DNA of 64,000 nt from Leptothoe kymatousa TAU-MAC 1615 (GTDB lineage: Bacteria; Cyanobacteriota; Cyanobacteriia; Phormidesmidales; Phormidesmidaceae). Both the position numbers and the translations under genes were made by a program. Location of the stretch: the NCBI RefSeq assembly GCF_018739865.1, contig NZ_JADOER010000014.1, positions 1-64,000 of the forward strand, in the 5' to 3' direction. The notes under the pieces were generated by a model. The model did not search any database. It was not told the origin of the DNA and saw nothing but the letters and a program-made list of their open reading frames with translations. Positions 34,219 to 43,409 of the stretch are shown here, in pieces (positions within the stretch are counted from its first letter, which is position 1; each line of letters starts with the position of its first letter).

Positions 34219-34740
34219 CTACGGCGACCAACTCTCCACGGTCATGGCCCAACGTTCATGGTCACGCCACTCACCATTGACACGCAAATATTGTCGAGAA
34301 AACCCCTCACGGGTAAACCCCAGACGGGCAACTAACTTGAGAGAATCCGCATTGCCCGGTTGAATATTAGCCTCCAGGCGATGTAGCTTCAGCGTAGTAA
34401 AAGCATGGTTGATGGCCAGGGTTACCCCCTCCGTCATTAGCCCCTGCCCGGCATAGGCCACACTGACGTAGTAGCCCAAATAGGCACTTTGAAACCCACC
34501 ATAGAAAATCTGGCTGAGATTGACCACTCCCACCAACGCCTGGTCCACACCATGGCAAATCAGCAATCCTTCAACCGTACCGGCTTGACAACGCTGAATA
34601 TAGCGCTTGCAACCCCGTTCGTCCTGGGCCAACGACACCCACGGAGCATGAAAATCCGCACTGCGCTGATGGAGATCTAAAAGCACAGACCAGTCGTCTT
34701 CGTCAGGCGTTCGAATAAATACGCGGGACCCCATAGCCAT
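34219..34740 (-). CDS. GNAT acetyltransferase, RimJ/RimL type
   Basis: 173 residues. Strands and the acetyl-CoA loop follow the RimJ/RimL order: VFIRTPDEDDWSVLLDL, GVVNLSQIFYGGFQSAYLGYYVSVAYAGQGLMTEGVTLAINHAF, LHRLEANIQPGNADSLKLVARLGFTREGFSRQYLRVNGEWRDHERW. The AGQGLM segment is the pyrophosphate-binding turn. Such enzymes acetylate ribosomal-protein N-termini or small molecules. The substrate here is not known. The start may be the second ATG at 34734. It ends 160 bp before the cpcG stop, same strand. Confidence 0.88.
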   Translation of the reverse strand: MAMGSRVFIRTPDEDDWSVLLDLHQRSADFHAPWVSLAQDERGCKRYIQRCQAGTVEGLLICHGVDQALVGVVNLSQIFYGGFQSAYLGYYVSVAYAGQGLMTEGVTLAINHAFTTLKLHRLEANIQPGNADSLKLVARLGFTREGFSRQYLRVNGEWRDHERWAMTVESWSP

Positions 34741-34901
34741 GTCTAGTCACTGAATCTACAGTTACTTTTATCGCTATTGTGGTGCCATATCAATGTGTTC
34801 AAACCGCAGGGTTACTCAGTAAATACCGAAGGTTGAAACGGATAAAGCACTGCCATGGGGATGAGCGGGACTCAGCCTATTAGTCTTGACAAACCACTAG
34901 A

Positions 34902-35762
34902 TTACTGGGTGAGTTCTTTCGCCATATTGAGAAATGAAATTGCTTTTGTTGGCTGCTGCCGTCGTCTCACAGTGGTTGGCCCCGAGGAGGCCATGGGCGA
35001 TGGCTCAGAATCAACGGTGCGGTACGGCACAGCCGTGGCAATATCAATGTTGTCCACAGATACATGGGGGGGCCTAGGGGCTTGGGGGGTAACCCGTTTA
35101 GCCATATTGAGAAATAGTTCAGGGCTGCCGGTTTTAGGCTGCTGGTCGTAGGGACGAAACGTCTGCACCACCCCTTGCCAAATCGGCTGGGGGAACCCTA
35201 GTTGTTCGCGATGGTAGGCCCCATAACGAGGGGAGGCAATGTTGAAGGGGATGTCACCAACATTGCGACAGGGGAGAATTCGACGCCTGTAGTAGGGCAC
35301 AACGTTCTCTCCAAAATTTTCAAGATACTCATGACTGTTGAGTAGCTCATCAATAAATCCTGCAACACCTTTGCCCATGACAACGGCTGACCAAGAAATT
35401 TTCTCTGCCTGGCCATATACTCGTCGCCCTAACACCCTTTCAATACAGTGCTGCACAAAGCGATAGTTATTATTTTTAGTGTAAAAGCTATCAATAAATG
35501 TGTTGGACAGTAGCAGCCCTCGAATAAAATCACGCACCGTGATCTGGCGGTTGCGGAGCTGGGATTCTAAGGCCGTTTCGCGATCCCAATCGAACGCATG
35601 GAAGAAGATTTGTCGATAGGCTGCACTGATGAGCGCTCCCATTTCCGATGGGGAGAACAGTTCATCGGTGGAATAAACAATGGCTTCATCATCCGGAGCA
35701 CCGAGGGCATCAACACGGTGATTGGGGCAGGAAAGAGAATACGCCAATATAGGTATAGTCAT
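34902..35762 (-). CDS. cpcG: Phycobilisome rod-core linker
   Basis: 286 residues. A single PBS-linker (Pfam00427-type) domain covers residues about 20-185. The CpcG pattern is clear: [13 protein letters not shown] start, [47 protein letters not shown], and [20 protein letters not shown]. The C-terminal 100 residues are low-complexity and contain FLNMAK twice (about residues 215 and 276). There is no hydrophobic C-terminal helix, so it is CpcG (binds the core), not the membrane-anchored CpcL. It is divergent from the rod-linker gene at 35947, with a 184-bp promoter region between them containing an L-box. Confidence 0.92.
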   Translation of the reverse strand: MTIPILAYSLSCPNHRVDALGAPDDEAIVYSTDELFSPSEMGALISAAYRQIFFHAFDWDRETALESQLRNRQITVRDFIRGLLLSNTFIDSFYTKNNNYRFVQHCIERVLGRRVYGQAEKISWSAVVMGKGVAGFIDELLNSHEYLENFGENVVPYYRRRILPCRNVGDIPFNIASPRYGAYHREQLGFPQPIWQGVVQTFRPYDQQPKTGSPELFLNMAKRVTPQAPRPPHVSVDNIDIATAVPYRTVDSEPSPMASSGPTTVRRRQQPTKAISFLNMAKELTQ

Positions 35763-35865
35763 GGTTATACAAACCTTGGGTCTGATGAAGTGAAACAGCT
35801 GTATCGCTTCAGTGAATTATAATTTCTGCTCGATTTGTTTTATATTTCATATTCTTTATTTTAGC

Positions 35866-35883
35866 CTGCACAAATTCTGCACA
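35866..35883 (+). promoter_or_regulatory. L-box 1 (predicted RcaC site)
   Basis: CTGCACA-AATT-CTGCACA. A -10-like TCTAAT begins exactly 10 bp after it (35894-35899). The site lies 63 bp before the linker ATG at 35947 and 103 bp before the divergent cpcG start. Known L-boxes, as I recall them, are TTGCACA-N4-TTGCACA, so each half matches six of seven positions. Confidence 0.75.
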
Positions 35884-35946
35884 ATGCAGTTGGTCTAATA
35901 GTTGAACATGGAGATTGGCTTAGTAAACGATGTTTGGGAGACTATT

Positions 35947-36756
35947 ATGGCGGGTTTACAGGAAGCTAGCAGATTAGGGATTAAGCCCTTTGATGAGACG
36001 AAACCGATTGAATTGAAATCGAGTTGGACCCAACGTGATATAGAAACTGTGATTGCAGCGGCCTATCGCCAGGTATTCGGCAACGAGCATCTCATGGACA
36101 ATGAGCGGTTGGTGGAACCTGAGTCATTGTTGACTCGCGGCATTCTGTCAGTGCGAGATTTTATTCGCGCGATCGCAACATCAGACCTATACCGCAGAAA
36201 GTTTTTATATCCCAACTTCCATGTTCGGTTCATCGAACTAAACTACAAGCATCTCCTCGGCCGAGCCCCCTATGACCAAACCGAGATTTCATATCATTTA
36301 GATCTATTTCTCACCCAAGGATACGAAGCCGAAATTGATTCATATATTGACTCGGCAGAGTACGAAAGCCGATTTGGAGATAACTTGGTACCGTCCCACC
36401 AAGATTTTCAAACTGACCATGCGGGTCAACGCACAGTTGGGTTTAGCCGACTGCTACAACTATATGGCGGCTACGCCAGTAGCGACCGGGCTCGAGGCCA
36501 AAAACAACCTTATTTAACCGAGTCTGTCGCCAAAAAATTGCCCGCTCCCATCAGTTCATCCTCGGCACCAGCCCTAGCGGGTCCCCTAGCCCGTGGGTCC
36601 GTTTACCAACTGCGGGTGGTCCGGGTCGCCTCCCCCGGCGCACCGGTCGTACGCCAAAGCCTCACAGAGCTGCTAGTCCCCTATGATCAGCTGACAACCA
36701 AGTTACAACAACTCAATCGAGCAGGCAATAAGGTCATTAGCGTGACTGCCGTCTAA
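35947..36756 (+). CDS. Phycocyanin-associated rod linker, CpcC2-like
   Basis: 269 residues from ATG 35947. This start is chosen because GGGAG lies six bases upstream and MAGLQEASRLGIKPFDETKP is the usual linker opening. The longer frame from 35902 has neither. The PBS-linker domain (about 20-180) has [54 protein letters not shown] and YIDSAEYESRFGDNLVP. The C-terminal CpcD-like domain starts near 215 (VYQLRVVRVASPG through KVISVTAV). It joins stacked biliprotein hexamers in a rod. It pairs with the next gene, 26 bp away, and is controlled by L-box 1. Confidence 0.9.
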   Translation: MAGLQEASRLGIKPFDETKPIELKSSWTQRDIETVIAAAYRQVFGNEHLMDNERLVEPESLLTRGILSVRDFIRAIATSDLYRRKFLYPNFHVRFIELNYKHLLGRAPYDQTEISYHLDLFLTQGYEAEIDSYIDSAEYESRFGDNLVPSHQDFQTDHAGQRTVGFSRLLQLYGGYASSDRARGQKQPYLTESVAKKLPAPISSSSAPALAGPLARGSVYQLRVVRVASPGAPVVRQSLTELLVPYDQLTTKLQQLNRAGNKVISVTAV

Positions 36757-36782
36757 CAGCGCAATATCAAGGAGATTTTTAG

Positions 36783-37652
36783 ATGGCTATTACCACGGCT
36801 GCCGGACGGCTAGGAACATCCGCCTTTAGCGAAACATCCCCCGCTGAGCTCAAGCCCAAAGCCACACCGCAAGATGTTGAAACAGTGATTCTTGCCGTAT
36901 ATCAACAGGTGCTGGGCAATCCCCATTTGCTGGACTCAGATCGACTCAGCATCCCAGAGTCACTGTTACGGGATGGCAAAATTACTGTGCAAGAATTTGT
37001 GCGTCAAGTCGCCAAGTCGGACCTGTACAAACAAAAGTTCTTCCATAACACGTTTCAAAGTCGCACCATCGAGCTGAACTGTAAACATCTGCTCGGTCGC
37101 GCCCCCTACGATCAACAAGAGATCGTCGAACATCTAGATATTTATGAATCTAACGGATTCGAAGCGGATATCGATGCTTACATCAACTCCGCCGAATATC
37201 AAGCTTACTTTGGGGAGAACATCGTACCCTACTACCGTGACCTGGTCACCACAGGGGTGGGCCAACGCACCGTTGGGTTTGCCCGCCTGTTTCAGCTATA
37301 CCGGGGGTACGCCAGCAGCGATACCGCCCAGTTCACAGACAACGCCCCCCAGCTGGTCAACGACCTAGCCAAGAAAACAGCCGCCGTTATCAAACCACCC
37401 CTAGGCAGCACCCACCGTTCCCCATTTATCCCCGCCCCCAAGGGGGATGCCTGCCGCAGCGCATTTGGGGGTTCCAAAGCCTTTGGCACCGGGAGACTAT
37501 TCCGAGTCGAGGTGGCCAGCATTAATAGACCTGGGTATCCGAAGGTGCGCCGGGTCAACAAAGCCGTCACCATTCCCTACGAAGAGCTAAGCCGCCACAT
37601 GCAACGGGTACAGCGACAAGGGGGAAAAATCGCCAGCATTATAGAGCTTTAA
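36783..37652 (+). CDS. Phycocyanin-associated rod linker, CpcC1-like
   Basis: 289 residues. AAGGAGA is placed well before the ATG. The opening [20 protein letters not shown] is classic CpcC. The PBS-linker domain (about 20-180) has [54 protein letters not shown] and [21 protein letters not shown]. The C-terminal CpcD-like domain has [21 protein letters not shown] and [10 protein letters not shown]. It belongs to the linker pair at the left of the island. The pair at 45004/45910 has the same two types, so the rod-linker set is duplicated. It might serve a second rod type or longer rods. Confidence 0.9.
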   Translation: MAITTAAGRLGTSAFSETSPAELKPKATPQDVETVILAVYQQVLGNPHLLDSDRLSIPESLLRDGKITVQEFVRQVAKSDLYKQKFFHNTFQSRTIELNCKHLLGRAPYDQQEIVEHLDIYESNGFEADIDAYINSAEYQAYFGENIVPYYRDLVTTGVGQRTVGFARLFQLYRGYASSDTAQFTDNAPQLVNDLAKKTAAVIKPPLGSTHRSPFIPAPKGDACRSAFGGSKAFGTGRLFRVEVASINRPGYPKVRRVNKAVTIPYEELSRHMQRVQRQGGKIASIIEL

Positions 37653-37653
37653 T

Positions 37654-37677
37654 TCTGGACCCAAATTGGAGTCCAGA
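37654..37677 (+). terminator. Hairpin after the first linker pair
   Basis: TCTGGAC - 10 nt - GTCCAGA directly after the stop codon, with no T-tract. More likely an mRNA 3' stabiliser or weak terminator, leaving read-through into the sensor gene possible. Confidence 0.45.
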
Positions 37678-37875
37678 CCAAACATTGTCTTTCGTCAAGC
37701 ACCCCATTGTCAGTGGAGAAGTTTTTACTTTTCTACTGGCAATATTTTTGTAGCTACTGATTTTAAGGATGGATACTTCAAACAATGACTTGGTTTTTAA
37801 AGAATAGAAACAATTGCTTAATAGTTCATCAAATACCCCGTAGATTATTAGGTAATAGCCTTTAACAAACCGCTA

Positions 37876-40059
37876 ATGGAATGTGACGATGGGGTAGGTG
37901 AACATTTTTTGTGGGAAGAGGTCATTGATCCTCATCCCATTACGGCCTCTAGCCAAACTTCGCTATCGAGGGCATTAGCCAAGTTGACTGCCCAGCCAGT
38001 CAAGGACTGTATTGTGGTTATGCGTAGCAATCGTGTGGTCGGCATTGTCACCCAACAGAATTTATTAACCGCCATTTCCCAACGGCACAACTGGACAAAA
38101 CTGAGGCTGGCTAAGGTGATATCCCAGCCAGCAACAACCATACTTCAGGCAGATTTATCCACCCCTGCCGCCGTACTAGAGATTTTTGAACAGCAGCCCA
38201 TTAGCAAGCTGCCGGTATTAGATGAGCAAAATAATTTAGTGGGCGTGATTTCCCATCAGCGTCTCCTACAAGCCACTAGCCACCCAGAACCTGTCGTTAG
38301 CATACAGCGTCAGCATCAACGGGCACAGCTATTTGCAGAAATCACCCTCAAAATTCGTCAGTCCCTACAGCTCAAGGATATTCTCCAAACCACGGTGGAA
38401 GAAGTGCAGAATCTGCTCAATGCGGATCGGGTGTTAATTTACCAGGTGCTGCCCGATGGCACCGGCAAAGCCACCAGCGAAGCTGTAAAGGACGCTTATC
38501 CGGCTGTTTTGGGCATGGCCTTTCCTGAGGAGGTGTTTCCTAAAGACTATCAGCAACTCTATGCCAAGGGGCGGATTCTGGAGATTAAGGATGTGCACGC
38601 CCCGGATGCGGGCATTGCCGAATGTTTACTGGAATTTATTGAGCAGTGGGATATTCAATCTAAGCTGATTGTGCCGATTGTGTATCCCCTAACCCCAGAA
38701 CAATCCCAAACAGAACCATCGGATGGCCATGAGCTGTGGGGTTTGCTAATTGCCCACCAGTGCGAAAGCCCACGCCAGTGGACCGATTTTGAGTTGGAGT
38801 TAATGCAACAACTGGCGGCGCAAATTAGTATTGCCCTGTCCCAGGGCCAGATGCTGGAGTATCTAGAAGAACGGGTGAAACTGCGCACAGCAGAACTCAC
38901 CGAAACCAATCGAGCATTACAACAAGAAATTCAGGAACGCAAGCAAATTGAAATGGCCCTGCGCCAGAGTGAAGAACAAATGCGGCTGATCACCAATAAT
39001 CTGCCGGTGTTGATCGCCTATGTGGATGCCCAACAGCGCTATGGCTTTAATAATCAGGCCTATAACTACTGGTTGGGGCAAGACCCTGTCACCCTCCATG
39101 GCAAATCGATCCAAAGCGTCACCATTCCAGAATATTACGAGAAAATTCAGCCCCACATTGAGGCCGCTCTCCAGGGGGAACAGGTGACCTATGAAAGTGA
39201 GATTATCTTCAAAGACGAACGTAGTCACTCGGTGAGCGTCAGCTATATTCCCCATGTGGAACTGGGCTCCAGGGGTAAGGCTAAAATCAATGGCTTTTTT
39301 GCCCTCACAACGGACATTAGCGATCGCAAAGCCATCGAACGCATGAAAGATGAATTCATTGCCGTCGTCAGCCACGAACTTAGAACGCCCCTCACCTCCC
39401 TCCATGGTTCCCTAAAGCTGATTGCCACCGGGCGGTTGGGCCATCTTTCCGACGAAGGTCAGCAAATGCTCGCCGTCGCCGACGAGAGCACCGACCGCCT
39501 GGTGCGCTTAGTCAACAATGTCCTGGACCTACAGCGCATCGAATCCGGTGACGTCACCATGGACCACGGGGTTTGCAATGCCGCCGACTTGGTCGAGCAG
39601 GCAGCAGAAGCCATGCAAACCATGGCGAAACAACACAGAATTGAGATCCAAACCCAGCTACAGTCCCTGTCGATTTGGGCTGACCCCGACTACATTGTGC
39701 AAACCCTCACCAACCTGATTGGTAATGCCATTAAATTCTCAGCGCCCAACAAAAAAATTACATTGAGCCTGCAGCCTCTAAAGACTGCACCAACGGACCA
39801 ATCCCCAGAACAATCTTCACCCGCCGCCCTTTTCTGCGTCCAGGACCATGGCCAAGGCATTCCCACCGATAAGCTAGGCAGCATCTTTGAGCGCTTCCAC
39901 CAGGTAGATTCATCCGATTCTCGCAAAAAAGGTGGCACCGGGTTGGGGTTAACCATCTGTCGAAAAATCATTGAACAACATGGCGGCACCATTTGGGCCG
40001 AAAGCCAGCTAGGAAAAGGCAGTAAGTTTTATTTCACAATCCCACTCTCTGCTAATTAG
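37876..40059 (+). CDS. rcaE: RcaE-like cyanobacteriochrome histidine kinase with N-terminal CBS pair
   Basis: 727 residues. Domains in order: two CBS motifs (about 15-135), a GAF domain of cyanobacteriochrome type (150-325), a coiled coil, a PAS domain (365-485), HisKA with phospho-His500 in VSHELRTPLTSL, and HATPase (NLIGNAIKFS, DHGQGIP, GGTGLGLTICRKI). The GAF has the bilin-binding Cys250 at the canonical place (AECLLEFIEQWDIQSKLIVPI, then LWGLLIAHQCESPRQW), followed by Leu rather than His. There is no second DXCF cysteine. A 12-17-residue insertion follows the VPI strand. RcaE senses green versus red light, but lacks CBS domains. The order sensor, single receiver, RcaC-type regulator supports the name. 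Spectral type unproven. Confidence 0.82.
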   Translation: MECDDGVGEHFLWEEVIDPHPITASSQTSLSRALAKLTAQPVKDCIVVMRSNRVVGIVTQQNLLTAISQRHNWTKLRLAKVISQPATTILQADLSTPAAVLEIFEQQPISKLPVLDEQNNLVGVISHQRLLQATSHPEPVVSIQRQHQRAQLFAEITLKIRQSLQLKDILQTTVEEVQNLLNADRVLIYQVLPDGTGKATSEAVKDAYPAVLGMAFPEEVFPKDYQQLYAKGRILEIKDVHAPDAGIAECLLEFIEQWDIQSKLIVPIVYPLTPEQSQTEPSDGHELWGLLIAHQCESPRQWTDFELELMQQLAAQISIALSQGQMLEYLEERVKLRTAELTETNRALQQEIQERKQIEMALRQSEEQMRLITNNLPVLIAYVDAQQRYGFNNQAYNYWLGQDPVTLHGKSIQSVTIPEYYEKIQPHIEAALQGEQVTYESEIIFKDERSHSVSVSYIPHVELGSRGKAKINGFFALTTDISDRKAIERMKDEFIAVVSHELRTPLTSLHGSLKLIATGRLGHLSDEGQQMLAVADESTDRLVRLVNNVLDLQRIESGDVTMDHGVCNAADLVEQAAEAMQTMAKQHRIEIQTQLQSLSIWADPDYIVQTLTNLIGNAIKFSAPNKKITLSLQPLKTAPTDQSPEQSSPAALFCVQDHGQGIPTDKLGSIFERFHQVDSSDSRKKGGTGLGLTICRKIIEQHGGTIWAESQLGKGSKFYFTIPLSAN

Positions 40060-40074
40060 GCATTAGACATTCCC

Positions 40075-40455
40075 ATGAACTCGAAACTTATTCTGATCAT
40101 TGATGATGAAGAACCCATCCAAAAGGTAGTTCGCCTCAGTTTAAAACTAGAGGCCAACTGGCAAATCATTTGTGCATCATCGGGTCTAGAGGGAATTGAC
40201 CTAGCAGAACACCACCACCCAGACGCCATCTTATTAGATGTGATGATGCCTGAGATAGACGGCATTAACACCTTTGAACGGCTCAATAAAAACGTTGACA
40301 CCCAACATATTCCGGTGATTTTATTGACCGCTAAAACAGGCACCGCCGAAAAACGTCTGTTCCAAAAAATTGGTGTCACCGGAGTCATTACCAAACCCTT
40401 TGACCCGCTGACATTGGCCAGTCAAATAGCCAAGCTACTGCAATGGACGCTCTAA
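40075..40455 (+). CDS. rcaF: Single-domain response regulator, RcaF-like
   Basis: 126 residues, receiver only. It has LIIDDEEPIQKVV acidic pair, Asp55 phosphoacceptor in AILLDVMMPEIDG, LLTAKT switch threonine and KPFDP lysine. It starts 15 bp after the sensor gene and ends 4 bp before the large regulator, so the three are one transcript. In the Rca pathway RcaF relays phosphate from RcaE to RcaC, and size, receiver-only architecture and position all fit. Confidence 0.85.
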   Translation: MNSKLILIIDDEEPIQKVVRLSLKLEANWQIICASSGLEGIDLAEHHHPDAILLDVMMPEIDGINTFERLNKNVDTQHIPVILLTAKTGTAEKRLFQKIGVTGVITKPFDPLTLASQIAKLLQWTL

Positions 40456-40459
40456 CTCA

Positions 40460-42385
40460 ATGAAAATCTTATTGGTGGACGATGACAATGCCCTGGCTGA
40501 AGTCTTAATACAGCAGTTGACGGTGCAAAACTATGTTGTCGATCGGGTAGCCGACGGTGAAATGGGCTGGTCCTATGCGTCCACTTTTGATTATGATCTG
40601 ATTGTTTTAGATTGGGTACTGCCTAGCTTAGATGGACTGCAGCTATGCCAACGATTACGCAGTGGCGGCTATGGCGTGCCCATCCTCCTGTTGTCCTCTA
40701 AAAATCAGCAAACCGACAAAATTCAAGGATTGGAAGCAGGCGCTGACGATTATTTAGTGAAACCCTTCGACGTGAAGGAGCTAATAGCCCGCATTCAAGC
40801 CCTGGTGAGACGCACATCCTCCACTGAACCCCAGCCAATTTTAGCCTGGGGAAATTTGTGTTTGGATCCCATCAGCTGTAACGTCACCTATCAGGGCTAT
40901 CCAGTGGCGCTCACCGCCAAAGAATACGCCCTGCTCGAATTGTTCTTGCGCCACAGCCACCAGGTATTTAAGGCATCTACCCTGCTAGACCAAATTTGGT
41001 CTTCCGATGAATTTCCCAGTGAAGCCACAGTGCGGTCCCATATTCGAGGACTGCGACGAAAACTCAAGGCCGCAGGTATTACGACCAACGTGATTGAAAC
41101 CGTACGGGGGTTGGGGTATCGCCTGGGCACATCCCCCACCGACACCCCACCGACTCAAAAAAATAACGCTCTCTCCTCCGCTGAACGTCAGGCCCAGTAT
41201 TTGGCCGGTCTAATGCAAACTTGGCAAACCCATAAGGGGGAAAGCCTCAAACGTTGGAACTACCTGGTGACGTTATCCCAAACCCTGAAAGAACAGGGGT
41301 TAAATGAACAGCAACGGTTGCAGGCACAACAAAAAGTCCACAGTTTAGCGGGCACATTAGGGATTTTTGGCCTGGTTGAGGGCCATCGGTTAGCCCTCCA
41401 AATAGAACAGTTGTTAGCAACCGCTACATCCCTCTCCCCCAGACAAATTGCTCAATTTCAAGTCCTGGTTACCACCCTGGGACATGCCCTGGATAATCCC
41501 CCCCAACTGGTGTCTTGGACCGAAGGCCCACCCACCCACCTGCCCAAAATTTTGCTATTGGATGTCACCGGGGCACCCTACATTCAACAACTCATGGCCC
41601 TAGCGGTCACCCAAGGCTTAGAGGTGGATATTGCCACCTCCACCGATATGGCAGCGGAGATTTTAGGGTTAAATGCTCCTGGGGACAATAATCTGGATGC
41701 CCTAGCCGAGCTACCAGATCTCGTACTGCTCAATTTAGTGGGAAGCGACAACGCCTTGGACTTAAATGAAGTCAGTCTGCAGCTGTTATTGCAGTTGATG
41801 TCCACCCTCAGCCAACAATGGCCCCAATTGCCCCTGGTGTTGATCACGCCCCAGGGAGACTTTGGTAATCGTCTGGATTTGGTGCGGCGGGGGGCGGCCA
41901 TGGTACTAGAATATCCGGTCAGCCCTGCGGAAATTTTAGAGGCGATCGATCAGGCTACCTATTTAAGGTATCGCCACAGCAAAATTATGTTGGTGGATGA
42001 TGATAGTCACTATTTGGATAAGGCCATGAGACTGCTCAAACCGTGGCATTTTCAAATTACCCCCCTGGCAAATCCTAGTCGTTTTTGGACTATCTTCAAC
42101 CAGATTATGCCGGATGTGATTATTCTAGACATTGAAATGCCTGGCATCAATGGCTTTGAGCTATGCAAAGTGATTCGAAGCCATCCCCAGTGGCAGCATT
42201 TACCGATTATTTTCCTGAGCATCCATGCGGACCCAGCAACACAATCCCAGGCATTTGCCGCCGGAGCAGATGACTATATTACGAAGTTCAGTCAGGAAGA
42301 CAATTTGGTATTGCGCATTTTAAATCGTCTTAAACGTTACCATGCCTGGTGTAATCAGGAAAGTGCCCTATTAACTGTTGACTAG
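40460..42385 (+). CDS. rcaC: RcaC-like multi-domain response regulator
   Basis: 641 residues, close to RcaC of Tolypothrix/Fremyella (about 650). Modules: an OmpR-type receiver (1-118) with Asp51; a winged-helix DNA-binding domain (125-222, ending VIETVRGLGYRLG); an HPt domain with His294 in KVHSLAGTLGIFG; a degenerate receiver-like region (363-500), where the acceptor position reads LLNLV; and a C-terminal receiver (508-630) with Asp557 in VIILDIEMPG. This order is diagnostic of RcaC, which binds L-boxes, activating red-light phycocyanin genes and pcyA and repressing green-light genes. Three candidate sites lie within this island. Confidence 0.92.
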   Translation: MKILLVDDDNALAEVLIQQLTVQNYVVDRVADGEMGWSYASTFDYDLIVLDWVLPSLDGLQLCQRLRSGGYGVPILLLSSKNQQTDKIQGLEAGADDYLVKPFDVKELIARIQALVRRTSSTEPQPILAWGNLCLDPISCNVTYQGYPVALTAKEYALLELFLRHSHQVFKASTLLDQIWSSDEFPSEATVRSHIRGLRRKLKAAGITTNVIETVRGLGYRLGTSPTDTPPTQKNNALSSAERQAQYLAGLMQTWQTHKGESLKRWNYLVTLSQTLKEQGLNEQQRLQAQQKVHSLAGTLGIFGLVEGHRLALQIEQLLATATSLSPRQIAQFQVLVTTLGHALDNPPQLVSWTEGPPTHLPKILLLDVTGAPYIQQLMALAVTQGLEVDIATSTDMAAEILGLNAPGDNNLDALAELPDLVLLNLVGSDNALDLNEVSLQLLLQLMSTLSQQWPQLPLVLITPQGDFGNRLDLVRRGAAMVLEYPVSPAEILEAIDQATYLRYRHSKIMLVDDDSHYLDKAMRLLKPWHFQITPLANPSRFWTIFNQIMPDVIILDIEMPGINGFELCKVIRSHPQWQHLPIIFLSIHADPATQSQAFAAGADDYITKFSQEDNLVLRILNRLKRYHAWCNQESALLTVD

Positions 42386-42420
42386 TTGTTATTTTTATAA
42401 AATTATCCCCATCGGGCCAG

Positions 42421-42438
42421 GTGCACAGGGTCTGCACA
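42421..42438 (+). promoter_or_regulatory. L-box 2 (predicted RcaC site) upstream of pcyA
   Basis: GTGCACA-GGGT-CTGCACA, 35 bp after the rcaC stop and 108 bp before the pcyA ATG. No convincing -10 lies at the 10-bp spacing seen at the other two sites. TAAGAC or GACTAT slightly further down are weak options. pcyA is a known red-light-induced target of this pathway. Confidence 0.72.
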
Positions 42439-42546
42439 GGTGTGCGCCATGGTAAGACTATGCCCTGGGATTATTTCCGTGGCCAGCCGGTAACGTGCGA
42501 TCGCACAGACCGCCCCACAGATTTCACCACGACTTAAGAATTCACC

Positions 42547-43323
42547 ATGGATCCAGCTTATTCCACCTCCCTGCGCCAACACCAACACCCCCTAATCACC
42601 CAGTTAGCCAACACCATTGAAACCGCTTGGAACAAACAGTTTGCCCTCTATCCTTACCAAATTCCCAAAGACCTCGGCTATGTAGAAGGCAGCCTGGAAG
42701 GGGAGAAACTAACCATCGAAAACCACTGCTATCAAACGGTGCAGTTTCGTAAACTCCACCTAGAGCTCGCCAAAGTCGGGCCACACCTCGACATCCTACA
42801 CTGCGTCATGTTCCCCCGCACCAACGTTCCCTTACCGATCTTTGGGGTTGATATCGTGGCAGGCCGAGGCAAAATTAGCGCAGCCATCGTGGATCTATCC
42901 CCCGCCAACAGCCTTAACCGCCTACCCATCAACTATCACCAAGCCCTGCAAAAGCTGCCTAGTCAGCAGTTTTCCCAACCCCGCACCCTACCCGCCTGGG
43001 GAGACATTTTTTCAGATTTTTGTTTATTTGTAAGTCCGACCAACGAGCAGGAAGAAGCCGCCTTTCTCAGCCAGGCCAGCCTCTTTTTATTAACCCACTG
43101 TCAGCTCAGCAAACAAACCCAGCCCGTTGACTCCATCGAACAAGAGGCCCAGCTCGTTTCAGGGCAGCGACGCTACTGTTTGCAACAACAAAAAAACGAC
43201 AAAACCCGACGTATTTTAGAGCGCGCCTTTGGAGAAACCTGGGCAGACAGATACCTACGTACCATGCTGTTCGACTATACAGAAACTGCAATCACGGGTA
43301 AAACTGCAACAGAATGTAAATAA
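42547..43323 (+). CDS. pcyA: Phycocyanobilin:ferredoxin oxidoreductase
   Basis: 258 residues, typical of the ferredoxin-dependent bilin reductase family. PcyA reduces biliverdin by four electrons to phycocyanobilin, the chromophore of phycocyanin and of cyanobacteriochromes. Catalytic residues are all present: Glu73, His85 and Asp102 (LHLELAK, DILHCVMFP, FGVDIVAG), matching Glu76, His88 and Asp105 of Synechocystis PcyA with a constant offset of three. The Asp near VDI separates PcyA from HY2/PebB-type enzymes. It has its own L-box, so chromophore supply should rise together with the cpc operon just downstream. Confidence 0.96.
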   Translation: MDPAYSTSLRQHQHPLITQLANTIETAWNKQFALYPYQIPKDLGYVEGSLEGEKLTIENHCYQTVQFRKLHLELAKVGPHLDILHCVMFPRTNVPLPIFGVDIVAGRGKISAAIVDLSPANSLNRLPINYHQALQKLPSQQFSQPRTLPAWGDIFSDFCLFVSPTNEQEEAAFLSQASLFLLTHCQLSKQTQPVDSIEQEAQLVSGQRRYCLQQQKNDKTRRILERAFGETWADRYLRTMLFDYTETAITGKTATECK

Positions 43324-43409
43324 ATCCACGCTTGATTAAGCCCGCTGCCCAAAGCAAAAGGCCTATCCTCAAAAAGGTTGAGCAATTGTAAGCATTCAGA
43401 CACACATAG

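Noticed and set aside
34902..35762. CpcL (membrane-anchored rod linker)
   Set aside because: The C-terminus has no hydrophobic helix, and the rod-core linker signature is intact.
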